In this document: positions 12,906-24,347 of the stretch, piece after piece
Numbering within the stretch: the stretch's first letter is position 1
Layout of the letters: each line of letters opens with the position of its first letter
NCBI GenBank assembly: GCA_963580285.1
Contig: OY757010.1
Coordinates: forward strand, 69,283,659 to 69,347,658
From: Lucinisca nassula
Taxonomy: Eukaryota; Mollusca; Bivalvia; Lucinida; Lucinidae
Direction: 5' to 3'
Length of the DNA: 64,000 nt
Made by a program: the position numbers and the translations under genes
Notes under the pieces: model-generated
The model's database searches: none
Told to the model about the DNA's origin: nothing
Seen by the model: the letters and a program-made list of their open reading frames with translations, nothing else

Positions 12906-13197
12906 GGTTTGTTTGATTTGAGGTTTATCGTCCCCATCAAAACTGTACAGGTCATTTTGGAGACAGTGCTTCCAATTTTGTGGGACTTTTACCCGACACT
13001 GAGATGAAATGACACCTCAAGCCCTGTCACCCAATGAAACCAATAGGGTTTATTAGCGTTGACGATCCAACTCGCACCGATTTGCCTGGGCAGGTTTAGA
13101 TCCTGTAAGCGGTTTATCAGTACTCGTTTGCGGTCAGTTTCAGCTCCGTGTGGAAGCATCCTGTAGCCCATCTGTTTCTTCAAGCCCCGAGGGTAAA
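12906..13197 (+). mobile_element. SINE-like family R1 copy, splitting an inverted R7 array
   Basis: The R1 body (TTGATTTGAGGTTTATCGTC ... AGCCCCGAGGG) interrupts inverted R7 sequence, which continues at 13,198-13,440. Confidence 0.8.
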
Positions 13198-13440
13198 GAA
13201 GTTATGGAACAGACATAAAATTCCAAGTTTCAAACTCGTGACCTTAACCTGTGACCTCGACCCTGAGTTGGCATGGTTTATATGGGTTCTGCACATCAAC
13301 TCAATGAGGGGGGATATTTCACCAACCTTTAATGCAAATCTTTCTAGGGGTAAAAGATAATGGAATGGACACAAAATCCTAATTTCCAACTTGTGACCTT
13401 CACCTGTGACCTTGAGTGGCATTGTTTATTTATTGGTTAT
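13198..13440 (-). repeat. Inverted satellite R7 remnant
   Basis: Units containing GTGACCTCGACCCTGAGTTG and GGTTCTGCACATCAACTC are the reverse complement of the R7 unit. Confidence 0.8.
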
Positions 13441-13709
13441 TTCACAGGACTGCTCCTTGGGTTACTTCCAAAACTGCTAAAATGGTTTCTCTCCGCTGAA
13501 CAAAATGGCCACCAGAGCTAAAAATAGAATAAACAACAATTTCAAACAACATCTCTTAGGCTAATGGTCCAATGTCAAAATAATTTGACAGGAATGTTCC
13601 TTGGGTGACCCTCTACCAGAATTGCTAAAATGGTTCCTCTCTGCAGAACAAAATGACTTCCACAGCTAAAATAGATTAAAGACTAAAATGAATTCACTCT
13701 AGGCTAATG

Positions 13710-13975
13710 GTCAGCCTCAATAGTGCAGTGGTTAACGCGTTCGAGAGGTTGTGCGTTCGAATCCGGCCACTAGTATCGAGGTGTGTCCTAAGGCAAGAAA
13801 CGTAATGACACTGCCCGACTCAACCCAGGTGTAAATGGGTATCTGTGTAAAAACCATTGCATCTCTCTCGCGCGCGCGTAAAAACAACCGGAATGAGTGT
13901 TTGAGAGCGATTCAATAAGCTTGAAGATTTCCTCGCAATCGAACTATAATAAATTAGTATAAGCTAATACTTAGA
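13710..13975 (+). mobile_element. SINE family B, diverged copy
   Basis: It has a tRNA-like head (AGTGCAGTGGTTAACGCG; GTGCGTTCGAATCC) and a central domain with GTGTCCTAAGGCAAGAAACG and CAGGTGTAAATGGGTATC, resembling conserved central domains of metazoan SINEs. It matches the better copy at 25,091. Confidence 0.8.
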
Positions 13976-14149
13976 CTAATTTATTTTAGCTCTGGTGGCC
14001 ATTTTGTTCAGCGGAACGAAACCAATTGTTCCTGTGGAAAATAAGTTTTAATTTTCATTTCTAAATTAATTTAATCCTCTACCAGTTTCTAGATCACAGG
14101 CTAAATAATTTCTTAAAAATACATGGTTTTGACTTTTTCCCACAAAAAA

Positions 14150-14935
14150 GCCTATGTGCCCAAATTTTACCTTGCGGTAAAATAGGCCAAGGTCATCCTG
14201 GGGTCATCATTTGAACAAATTATGACTGGCTCAACTCTCAAATCCTACATACCAAGTTTCAAGATAATCAGCCGATTGGTTCCGGAGAAGAATATTTTTT
14301 AAAGGTTTTTACCTCATCTGGGCATGGCGGCCTTATTGGTCATGTGACCCAACTCATATTAATTTGTTTCATTTCATTGTTCCCAAAAGCTTTATAAGAA
14401 ATATGGTTGCAAATGGCTATGTGGTTTCTGAGGAAAATAAGTTTTAATTTTCAAAGAATGACCTTGCCCTGGAATACTCATGTAGTTTCATCCACTCATT
14501 TATCTTACTGTATCTACTAATTTTCAGATCACAGGCTGCAATAGTTTTCGAAAAATACACAATTTTGACTTTTTGCAATACAAAAGTCTATGTGGGCAAA
14601 CTGGCGTAAAATGGGTCAAGATCATTTGAGGCTCATAATTTGAACAAACTATAATTGGCCCAGAGTCCCTAATTCTAAATACCAAGTTTCATGACAATCA
14701 CCAACTGGTTCTGGAAAAGAAGATTTGTGAAGGGTTTTTACCTTGTATTGGCACGGCGACCATCTTGGTCATGTCACCCTGACCTCATGAACAAACTTTC
14801 GTTCTCCCATCCCATTGATGCTCCGCATGAAATTTGACCTCAATAGGCTCAGTGGTTTCAGAGGAGAAGATGTTTGACAATTTTGACAGACAACAGACAG
14901 ACAGACAGACAATGGAGCCTTGCCATACTGTAAGC
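14150..14935. repeat. Two-copy diverged repeat with CATGTGACC motif
   Basis: GGCATGGCGGCCTTATTGGTCATGTGACC and GGCACGGCGACCATCTTGGTCATGTCACC mark two copies about 430 bp apart, ending in a CAGACAGACAGA tail. It is related to 59,690-60,700. Confidence 0.6.
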
Positions 14936-15113
14936 TCGCCTGCAGGCTGTGAGCCTTTGGCTGTGGTGAGCTAAAAAGCCTTGAAAGGTGTCTTTAACCA
15001 ATAGAGAGGATACTGTTTTATAAAGATGTATTCTTACATTAGATCAAAAGGCAATGACGACTGACAACAATACAAAGAAGTAATACAGTAGGCTGTATCG
15101 TGAGACAAGGTGT

Positions 15114-15340
15114 TTAACCTTTTTTTGTACCAAATGGAATCCTCCTCCTAATATAAAGCAGGAGTTCATTTCAAAATTTAGGGGTGTCAGGTTGGGTATT
15201 CGTCAAAATTTATAAGGAAAATGGTTGAACTTTTTTCAAACAGTGTAGGCCCTGATCAGACGCCGCATTCTGCGTCTGATCAGGGCCTGCACTGTTTGCC
15301 CGGGTATCCGTTTTGGGGTTTCCGGTTCCAAATGGGTTAA
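15114..15340 (+). mobile_element. MITE family M2, complete, TTAA at both ends
   Basis: TTAA at 15,114 and 15,337; the centre is palindromic (GATCAGACGCCGCATTCTGC ...). Adjacent sequence to 15,700 shows no gene. Confidence 0.75.
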
Positions 15341-16004
15341 GGACATGAATGGCTAGTGAAGGTTCTGATAAGACTGTGCATACACACAGTCTCTGTCTAC
15401 ATGGCCCTTCATTAGGTTTACCCATGAAATTTTGCAAACTTTTATGCCCCATATCATACTGAATGGGCGTAAAGACTGAGTATATATTTTCGCTAGTAAG
15501 GGGGCCCTACTGAGCCCTTGTCTTGGGGCGTAGCTCAAGTAAAATCAAACACTAAGACTGACCAAAGAAAATTTCATGGGTGACCTATTCTTTTCTTAGG
15601 CCATCATTATACAACAATAGACAAAATTCCCTACTGATTAGCTAGTTATCTCCCCTTACATCGGCTGGTGACAAATTTGGCGACCAGTCTCACCCGGCGA
15701 CAGCAATTTGAAGAATGTATTCCTCATCATGCTAATTTTTAACATTGAGCTGAATTCTTTTTGGTGTGAATCTACCGGACATTGTTCTGTACAATGTGAC
15801 ACAAAATCATAGTGGCGAATTCAGAGAAGTCCACCTTAGTAGTCAATAATCTCACGCCTTTATTTTAATGAAAAGCTTAATTTTATTCACACCTGGGAAA
15901 GAGCAAGACGCTCATGTCACGGATAGAACACAATTGAGAAGGGCCATACAAAACGAACATTGTTATACCTCAATAACTTTTTTCGGTCTAAAAGAAGTTG
16001 ATTT

Positions 16005-16291
16005 TGTTTGTTTGTTTTGAGGTTTAACGTCCCCGTCAACACTATAACGGTCATTTTGGAGACGTTGCTTCCAATTTTGTGGGACTTTTACCCGACAATG
16101 AGTTGAAATGACACCCCAATGAAACCAAAAGCGTTTATAAGCATGGACGGGCAGACTCGCACCGCTTTGCCTGGGCAGGCTTAGTTAGATCCTCTAAGCG
16201 GTTTACCAGTACTCGTGTGCGGGTCAGTTTCAGCTCTGCGTGGAAGCAACATGCAGCTCATCTATTTCTTCAAGCCCCGACGGGCGGGGGC
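16005..16291 (+). mobile_element. SINE-like family R1 copy
   Basis: It runs from the TTGTTTGTTTG tail complement to AGCCCCGACGGGCGGGGGCC. A further 5' fragment of the family lies at about 16,700-16,800. Confidence 0.8.
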
Positions 16292-16929
16292 CGATTTCTG
16301 ATTGTAGATCTCGACAAGATCTCTTTAAAACGATATATATTATGTCTATGCGGTTTGATGGCAGACAAAATCATCCTGCATAATATAGCCCCAAATTGAC
16401 ACTTTCTTCAGTCTAAATTCCACACTTTACCAATCAAACATGTCACTGGTTGTTCATTTATGATGTTTAAGAACATAAGCTTAAAAAATGTCTCAGCTAT
16501 CAAATTGAGCTAAAATCTGAATGTCAGGTGTAGCATTGAAAATATCATGCGTTCGTTATGCCAATGACATTTCTATACCTCTTCCCTCATAACTCGTGCA
16601 ATTTTGATTTAAAAGGTCATTATGTAATCAGATAATCTGATTTTTACCTTTTTGAATCCCATTAGTACCTGTTAAACCCAATTTATTGGAACCGCCGCGA
16701 TGGTTGTGTTGCAGTTTACAACCCTGTCAGCACTATTTAGGTCAATTTGGATATGTTGCCTTTGATTTTGTGGGACTTTTGCTCGAGCCCTACCGCCTAA
16801 AGGGTTTAAGGAAAGGTCTAACTTGCAACTACCAGGTAATTATGTAATAAATAGTATTTTATTATATGGCTGGAACATCTAGGACAAACAGATCTGTCAT
16901 ACTGCTCAGAACGTTCTTGTCATATTGCA

Positions 16930-17225
16930 CTATACACCACATCATGTACAGTTTTATAAAGGTAGTTCTAGTTTCAAGGAGACAGCTGTACTGCCATCAT
17001 AATCCTTAGCATTGGGACATATGAGCCTAAGCAAACACTGTAGACCCTGATCAGACTGCTTATGCAGACCCAGGTCAGTCTGCTTCCGAGATCTGAACTG
17101 GATCTCCACTGTTTGTCGTTCAATCTGCACATTTTGGACTCCTTGCTGGATCATGAACAACAAATTTGGTCAAATTTTAGAATAATTACAGCAATTCCAC
17201 AAGGTGTCCATTTTTTTTTATTTTT
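16930..17225. mobile_element. MITE family M4
   Basis: It contains AGCAAACACTGTAGACCCTG and CTTGCTGGATCATGAACAAC with paired GATCAGACTG stems. Ends are not sharply defined. Confidence 0.5.
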
Positions 17226-17696
17226 CTGGCAAGGTAAATCCCTACTATCATAAGCAAGGAAATAAATGAAGAGTTCTCTTCCCTGAAAATGAATCTGTTC
17301 ACCAAATGAATAATGTGAGCATGGTGTTTTTCTTTTCCTTACAATTACTTGTATATACATCACGAACACACACCTATATAATTTTGACCCCAATCGAACC
17401 CCAATTTTATATTGTAAAACTGGTGTTTACATGGGTAAATCTTATTTTCCTACTAATTCCTGCTCTAAACAAGAGCTGACACTACAGGTGACCAATGCAC
17501 CCCCCCCCCGTGGAGCCAATTTCTGAGTTTTTGCAAAATTTCAAGGGGAGATAATTCAGCCAAAAATGACAACAGAGTTATGGCCCTTGGTCAGAATGTA
17601 GCCCTTGTGATGGTGAATAAGTGTGTGAAGTTTCATGGGGCTAGGTCAAATACTTTTGAAGTTACGATCAAGATTAAAGTTTTTGTGACGGACAGA

Positions 17697-17760
17697 CAGA
17701 CAGACAAACAAACAAACAAACAAACAAACAAACAAACAAACAAACAAACAAACAGACAGG
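17697..17760. repeat. (CAAA)n/(CAGA)n microsatellite
   Basis: About 14 uninterrupted CAAA units are flanked by CAGA units and then a C-run at 17,782-17,791; together they look like the tail of a retroposon that starts near 17,475. Confidence 0.9.
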
Positions 17761-17819
17761 CAGACAGGGCAAATACTATATCCCCCCCCCCGCATCAAAG
17801 ATTCAAGGGGGCATAAATA

Positions 17820-17995
17820 TAAAGTGTGGGTACTCGTTAGAACCGCCTCGATGAGACGGTTCTAACGAGTGCCCACAATCTATATTTTGAGCAGAAATAA
17901 GAAAAGAAATCACAATCTTTCATCATAAAATGTCCGTGTTTTCGGCGGTAAGGTTTAAAATGTATTTGTATAGGCGTGTTTACGCAATGAATATT
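17820..17995. mobile_element. Hairpin MITE family M9
   Basis: The core GTTAGAACCGCCTCGATGAG pairs with GACGGTTCTAACGAGTG. Flanks TTGAGCAGAAATAAGAAAA recur with every copy (about 23,720-24,250; 34,765-35,050; 43,590-43,860; 45,690-45,800; 46,190-46,440; 48,845-48,965; 63,870-64,000). Confidence 0.7.
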
Positions 17996-18384
17996 CAGTT
18001 AATTAAGGTAATCTCTTTTAAATGGTCCAGCTTGTCCGAAACTGCTTGAGGAAATCAGTTCTTTGATCCCCAATTTATCAAATAACCATAGATTAACCAT
18101 AACCAGCCCAAAAGGTCTTAATGGATTTGAATGGGCATTAAGAACATGAAACATCTTACCAAATAATTATATTTATGTTAAAATTAGCCAGAACATAGCG
18201 ACAAGAAACAGCTTATGAAAACTATGGTGGCTTGATTGCTGGGAAAATGAGCATGAACAATCTTACCAAATAATTAGATTTATGTTAAAATTAACCAGAT
18301 TAGCATGAAAGCTTTAGAAATCAAAGTACTGAAAACTCTGGTGGATTGGTGGCTGGGAAAATGGTCCTAAATGGAGCATGTTTC

Positions 18385-18683
18385 TTTATTTGTTTGATTT
18401 AAGGTTAAACGTCCCCGTCAACGCTGTAAAGGTCATTTTGGAGACGTTGCTTCCAATTTTGTGGGCCTTTTACCCGACATTGAGATGAAATGACATCTCA
18501 AGCCCTACCGCCCAATGAAACCAATAGGGTTTATATGCATGGACGGTCCAAATCCCACCCCTTTGTCTGGGCAGGCTTAGATTCTCTAAGCGGTTTACCA
18601 GTACTCGTGTGCGGGTCGGTTTCAGCTCTGCGTGGAAGCATAATGAAGCCCATATATTTCTTCAAGCCCCGATGGGTGGGAAC
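18385..18683 (+). mobile_element. SINE-like family R1 copy
   Basis: A complete R1 body from TTTGTTTGATTTAAGGTTAA to CAAGCCCCGATGGGTGGG. A 16-base A-run follows at 18,793. Confidence 0.8.
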
Positions 18684-19239
18684 CGAGCATGTTTCTTTAA
18701 ACCCTTGCATGCGGGGAAACACCTTGGCCAACAGTGCAGCCCCACATGCGTCTGATCAGGGCTTGCACTGTTTTGCTAACAGAATTTACCTTAAAAAAAA
18801 AAAAAAAAGTACTGAAAACTCTGGTGGATTATAAAGAAGACAGTTCACCGACACGCATTAAGTTCGCGACAGTTTACCAGAATCAGAATTGTTTACTGTT
18901 GACACGTCCCACTTCGCAGCCCGCTACCTAATTTGTCAATATCATACTGAAGTTTCACTGTATCTTCCGAAGTTGTTATTTCACAGTAATAAACACAATC
19001 ATGAGCAAAGGGACTTATTTCTGTATCAATTTCCTGTCCAGTGAGTTTGTTCATTTCTTTCTAAATCGATTCTTCGCTTTTGACCATCACTCACAGGTGT
19101 ACATTATATAGACTCTGGGTCTGCAGGATGAAATCCTACTCCGTAATCATTTAATTACAGAAGGGATCTTTAACCTACACATAGTATGGTTCTCCCTACG
19201 CACAGGACCTCTAGTTAACGTCCCGAGTCGAAGGACGGT

Positions 19240-19380
19240 GCACTATGAGGCATTCATCCCTGCAAATGATTCCAGTGGAGCATGGTTGAACATCGCAATT
19301 TTATTACCGCAGCCGGGAATCGAACCAGGGGCTTTTAGCATCATAGGCAAGTGCACTAACCACTGAACTACCATATTCAC
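19240..19380 (-). mobile_element. tRNA-derived SINE fragment
   Basis: The minus strand carries TAGTTCAGTGGTTAGTGCAC and GGTTCGATTCCCGG, boxes A and B of a tRNA-like promoter. Confidence 0.65.
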
Positions 19381-19417
19381 TAACACGTTTGAAGAGTTTC
19401 TTCTGCGAGTTCTACAC

Positions 19418-19605
19418 TCTACCAGTAATGTCCTGGGCTCCTCTGGAGCATACTCGCACAGTGTTCTTCCGATGAGTGCGGGGCCTACTCTGGAACATCT
19501 TGGCACATTTATCATCTACCAGTAATGTGCTGGGCTCCTCTGGAGCATACTCGCACAGTGTTCTTCCGATGAGTGCGGGGCCTACTCTGGAACATCTTGG
19601 CACTT
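19418..19605. repeat. Two-copy tandem duplication, about 99 bp
   Basis: CTGGGCTCCTCTGGAGCATA ... CTACTCTGGAACATCTTGGC is present twice almost unchanged. Minus-strand ORFs simply run through it. Confidence 0.9.
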
Positions 19606-19724
19606 ATCAAGTGGATCATCATAATTCTTGTCTAATGTGATCTTGCACTTATTCATATACAAGGTTCATCAACGACAATTTGTACAATGCCAGTCAACCC
19701 TCCCTTGAAGGTCGCCATGGTGGA

Positions 19725-19900
19725 GCGTGATAGCTCAGTGATGAGTGCACTTGCCTTTGATGCTAGAACCACCCCCACCCCCACCCCGGCTAGATACCCG
19801 GCAGTGGTGGAAAAGTTCGGTTTGAAAACATGCTCCATTGGCGTCATTTGCAGCGATGAATGCCATAAAGTGCTCCATCCTTCGGATATATACAGCACAT
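19725..19900 (+). mobile_element. tRNA-derived SINE fragment
   Basis: GATAGCTCAGTGATGAGTGC forms a box-A-like head, followed by GATGCTAGAACC and the conserved CATGCTCCATTGGCGTCATT body, shared in reverse with 19,240. Confidence 0.55.
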
Positions 19901-20477
19901 TTAAGTGAACACAAATTTCTCTGTTCATGTATCTTAGCCATAGTTCAATTGTTGCCATCTTTGTTGTATGCTGGTAACTTTGAAAGTCTTCTTTTTTGCA
20001 ATCACTCTTGTTTCAGATCAGACTGATCTCCCATAGGAGCAGTCTGATCAGGGATCACACTCTTTGCCTTTATGCGAAAATGTTTGAAAAGTTTGCAAGA
20101 AGACGCATCAGACGACATAAACACACATATTTTCAGATGTTGTTTTTCATTGCATCTTATAAGGGTTGTACATGTATAAAAAAACAAACGAAAATTTCAT
20201 CAATCATGAAAAAAATGACCAATATGGAGTTAACTGATTTGCCTGAAATCGCCAACAAACACCGTGTCTGAAAGTGTCTATGTTCTTGCAAAAAAAACCC
20301 AAACCTTTTTGCAAAGAGGCCTGAAAGTAACCAGCAGACAACAAAGCAGGCGACAATTGCTGTGATTGGCATCTTTACACTGAATTAGCAAACCTCTAGT
20401 ACAAACATTCAAAGACATGATGGCTGTATGTCACCCACAAATAAAGAAACTTACCGGTTTTCAGTCTGTGAAAGGGG

Positions 20478-20656
20478 TCACTTGAAGTTAAGTACCAGTT
20501 TCTTAACTGCTGTAGATAGACACAAAAGATCTAATGTCATTTTCTTATCAACAGGAGATAGAAATTTTCTACCCAGTTTAATACCAATAGATACAGCTGT
20601 CATACCGTTGACATATTCCTTTAGAAATGCTTTTGCTTCAGCAAAGAAAGGATGGT
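20478..20656 (-). CDS. Possible orphan C-terminal exon, function not recognised
   Basis: After an acceptor-like CCTGTCAACTGTTAG the minus strand is open for 58 codons to a TGA: HPFFAEAKAFLKEYVNGMTA, then VSIGIKLGRKFLSPVDKK and MTLDLLCLSTAVKKLVLNFK. Composition and amphipathic spacing look protein-like. The opening HPFF recalls the end of protein-kinase catalytic domains, but no kinase motif is visible nearby and no partner exon was found. It abuts a MITE at 20,731. It may be an isolated exon, a processed remnant or chance; the plus strand is also open here. Confidence 0.3.
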
Positions 20657-20730
20657 CTAACAGTTGACAGGAATTTTACCCCATCTTACACAGGAACACC
20701 CCGAAATTGTACACTACCAAAAGCAGAGAC

Positions 20731-20957
20731 CTGGCCCCGAGGTTATAAACTTTTAAAAATTTGTCCTGCTCACAAATCTTAAAATGCCAACAATTGTTGG
20801 CATTTTAAAATTTGTGAGCTTGACAAATAACATACTTTCTCTGCTATCTGAGATAGAAAAAATGCTCAACGGATAAGTGTTTCAATTTTTATGAGCACCA
20901 CAAATTTCATGCTCAGCTGAGTTGAGCATGATAAAAGTTTTATAACCTCGGGGCCAG
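20731..20957. mobile_element. MITE with 26-bp terminal inverted repeats
   Basis: CTGGCCCCGAGGTTATAAAC at the left pairs with GTTTTATAACCTCGGGGCCA at the right. GAC flanks both sides (20,728-20,730; 20,958-20,960) as a possible 3-bp target duplication. Inside is a 52-bp palindrome at 20,768-20,820 centred on CCAACAATTGTTGG. Confidence 0.85.
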
Positions 20958-21189
20958 GACTAGAGGCCGTAGAGGCCTGATCAATGCTGTAACTATCTAC
21001 AAAAGTGTTGCATTGTAAACTTGTAAAAATAACGCCGCCTGATGCCACACAATACAATCCTGCTATATACTACATGTATGTATACATGCACAAATTAAGA
21101 ACAAAAAGGGTTAAATGCACTCAAACCTACAAACAGTCCTGAAGATTGAAGTTACTTGTCACTAAGATAACGTGTAAGATGCCAATCCG

Positions 21190-21489
21190 GCCCCCCACCC
21201 ATAGGGGCTTGAAGAAATATATGGGCTGCATGATGCTGCCACGCAGAGCTGAATCCGGTCCACACACTAGTACTGGTAAACCGCTTAGAGGATCTAAGCC
21301 TGTCCAGGAACCGCGGTGCGGGGCGGACCGTCCATGCTAATAAGCCCTATTGGTTTCATTGGGCGACAGGGCTTGAGATGTCATTTCATCTCAATGTCGG
21401 GTAAAAGTCCCACAAAATTGGAAGCAACGTCTCCAAAATGACCTTTACAGTGTTGACGGGGGCGTTAAACCTCAAATCAAACAAACAAA
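21190..21489 (-). mobile_element. SINE-like family R1 copy
   Basis: Complete, ending CAAATCAAACAAACAAA. It is very similar to the copy at 40,806. Confidence 0.85.
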
Positions 21490-21645
21490 GATGCCAATCT
21501 GTTGTCGCCTGCTTTGTCGTCTGCTGGTCACTTTTTAAAAGTCATTGGTGCAGACAGTGTGGACCCAGATCAGACTGCCAGGAGTACACTGTAATTGCCT
21601 GTGTGCAAAAAAGTGTTTGAAATGCAGCTGACAGCGTTAACATAC

Positions 21646-21886
21646 GAGCCGGAACACAACATTTCCTACAATTTACATGTGCGCCCAGCGAAGAATCAGA
21701 TCAGACTGCGTATCTACATAATCTGATCAGAGACATTATCCCATCAGTGCCTTCTCTTGCTGCATGAAGCTTAGCTATCCTTAGAGCGCACAACGAAGAC
21801 TCTGATCAGACTGTACGGATACACAGGCTGCTCTAAGTCTTCGCTGGGCGCTCATGTAAATTGTAGGAAATGCTGTGCCCCGGCTC
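21646..21886. mobile_element. MITE with about 50-bp terminal inverted repeats
   Basis: GAGCCGGAACACAACATTTC ... GTGCGCCCAGCGAAGA pairs with TCTTCGCTGGGCGCTCATGT ... CCCCGGCTC. Total 241 bp, no ORF. Confidence 0.9.
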
Positions 21887-21955
21887 ATATTAAGCCATTT
21901 GTTTTTACTCTTATGGATTAAATCATTAGGAAAACATGCCTACACAATTCTGACC

Positions 21956-22186
<231 letters not shown>

Positions 22187-22345
22187 TCTTATACTGAGTC
22201 GGTCATATTTGGCCATTACCCCAGTTGGGTGCGTAGCTAAACAAAAAAAAAAAAAAGAAAAAAAGAAGTCACTGGATGAGTCCTTAAAACTATTTACAAT
22301 CTGAATAAAAGAGGTATACTAAAACGCATACCTCTGAGTCTCAAT

Positions 22346-23717
22346 CTTACACTGTACGAGCTTTGAACTCCTCTGCAGTCTTAGCATTCACCACAGAAGA
22401 GGGAAGACTATTCCATAGTCCTAGGAAAAAAAGGAATTTTTCAGGGCATCACTGTAGGACTGGTACCTATGATACTGCGAGTTGTTTACTTTTGATGCCC
22501 TTGTTCGGGTTGAAACTGTCACAGGGGTCAAGTATTTGTCTTTATTCCTGAGTGTATCTTATAGAAGAAGGTTAAAGAGGACTGCTCACGACGGGCTTCT
22601 AGGGACGGCCATTCTAGCTCGTTAAGCATGTCACCGACGCTACTTCTATTGCGCCATCGTCGGCAGGTCCATCGAGCTGCTGTCCTCTGCACCTTCTCCA
22701 CCTGCTGAATCTGAGTTTTAACATAGGGATGCCATATGGGTGATGCATATTCAAGCTAAGGGGGGAACCAATGTTTTATACGCAACCTCCTTTGTCTGCC
22801 TAGGTGCAAAAGCCAAGTTTCGTCTAAGAAATCCTGAAGTCTTAGTTGCTTTTGATGTTATTTCTGAAACGTGTTGACCCCAATCAAGATCATAAGTGAT
22901 GGTGATACCAAAATATTTGGCGGATTGAACCTGCTCCGAGATTTGCTGGTGAAGTGTATAATTGAATGACATTTGGCCACATTGAACTTCATCTGCCAAT
23001 CGGCCTCCAACTGTGCTAGTTGATTCAGGTCATCTTGTAGAATAAGACACTCAGAAGAAGAATATATATTCCTATAAAGGACACAATCATCAGCAAACAA
23101 ACGGACAGATGACCTGATTTTATCTGGGAGATCATTAATAAATACCAAGAAAAGGACCGGTCCAAGGACCGAACCTTGGGGGACACCAGATAAAACAGGG
23201 ACTGGATCAGACGCTTGGCAATCAAGTACAACTTGTTGTGAGCGCCCTGAGAGCCATGAGCTAATCCACCTATGCGTGGATCCTCTTATCTCATAGTAAT
23301 CCAATTTATACGATAGCCTTCTGTGAGGTACCTTGTCAAAGGCCTTAGCGAAGTCCATGATAATCAAGTCAGTCTGTTTGTGGCCACGGTTTGTGGCCCC
23401 ATCCAGGTTGCTCACAATGTCAAGGTAAAACTGAACTAACTGAGTTTCGCAAGAGCTTTGACTTCGGAAACCATGCTGACAGCAAGAATGCTCTCAAAGG
23501 CTAGGTGCTTGTTGATGTTACTAACTATTATATGCTCCAGGGTTTTGCAACAGATGCATGTTAGCGACACTAGTCTATAATTTGCTGCGTCATATTTTTC
23601 TCCTTTTTTATAGACCGGGGTAACATTAGCTTGTCGCCAGTCATCTGGTACAGTGCCCTGGGCTAGTGATTCATTGAAGATGAAGGCCAGCACAGGTGAA
23701 ATTTCAGCCAGTACCAC
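22346..23717 (-). pseudogene. Non-LTR retrotransposon reverse transcriptase, jockey/CR1-like, 5'-truncated and frameshifted
   Basis: Three minus-strand frames read in order are parts of one reverse transcriptase. Bases 23,717-23,436 hold VPDDWRQANVTPVYKKG and NYRLVSLT (RT domains 1-2). Bases 23,415-22,858 hold FAKAFDKVPH, SGVPQGSVLGPVLFLVFIND and the catalytic FADD. Bases 22,999-22,350 hold the thumb and tail (YFGITI, ASPIWHPYVKTQIQQVEKVQ, SLPSSVVNAKT, EEFKAR). Frameshifts lie near 23,425 and 22,930, with others in the tail. The endonuclease and ORF1 are missing: sequence 5' of domain 1 is replaced at about 23,720 by a hairpin MITE. The element is dead; activity is not expected. Confidence 0.9.
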
Positions 23718-24330
23718 ATTCCATTGAACCCCACTTTTACATGTATAAAACTGGAGTTTACAGGGGTAACCCGTTATATTTATCTTATTTTTGCACTAAA
23801 ATAGATTGTTGGAACGCGTTAAAACCGCCTCGATGAGGCAGTTCTAGCGTCTACCCATAATTCATATTTTGAGCAGAAATTATGAAGAAAAATATCTAAT
23901 TTTTTCATCTTAAAACTTACGTTTATATTTTTTGCCAATAAAATTGTGTAAGGACAAAATCTATATTTGGTCCAATATAGTCTAGGCAAAGCAAGCGTAG
24001 CATCTCATCTCATCACGGAAACACGCCTATATAATTTTGACCCCATTGAACCCCACTTTTATATAGTAAAACTAGGGTTTATAGGGGTAAACAATATTTT
24101 CTTATTTCTGCTCTAAAATTTTTCATCTGAAAATTTTGGTTTTTGCGGCGGTAAAAATTACAATGTATTTGAATAGGCGTGTTTTTTGTAATGTTTACTG
24201 CATCTGAATATGTTAGACCTTACATTACGATAACACGCCAAAACAAATACATTGTAAACTTTACCGCTGAAAAAAAAAACAAAAAAAAAAACACACACAC
24301 ACAAAAAAAAAACAAAAAAAAAAAAAAAAC
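23718..24330. mobile_element. Tandem hairpin MITE copies (M9)
   Basis: Two copies with GAACCCCACTTTTATATAG... and the GCAGAAATTATGAAGAAAAA flank. The first truncates the reverse transcriptase; the second runs into A-rich and (CA)n sequence. Confidence 0.6.
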
Positions 24331-24347
24331 ACAAGCACACACACATA

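Noticed and set aside
18490..18834. 114-codon plus-strand ORF and similar ORFs in R1 copies
   Set aside because: Each lies in a copy of the R1 retroposon and is not conserved in frame between copies.
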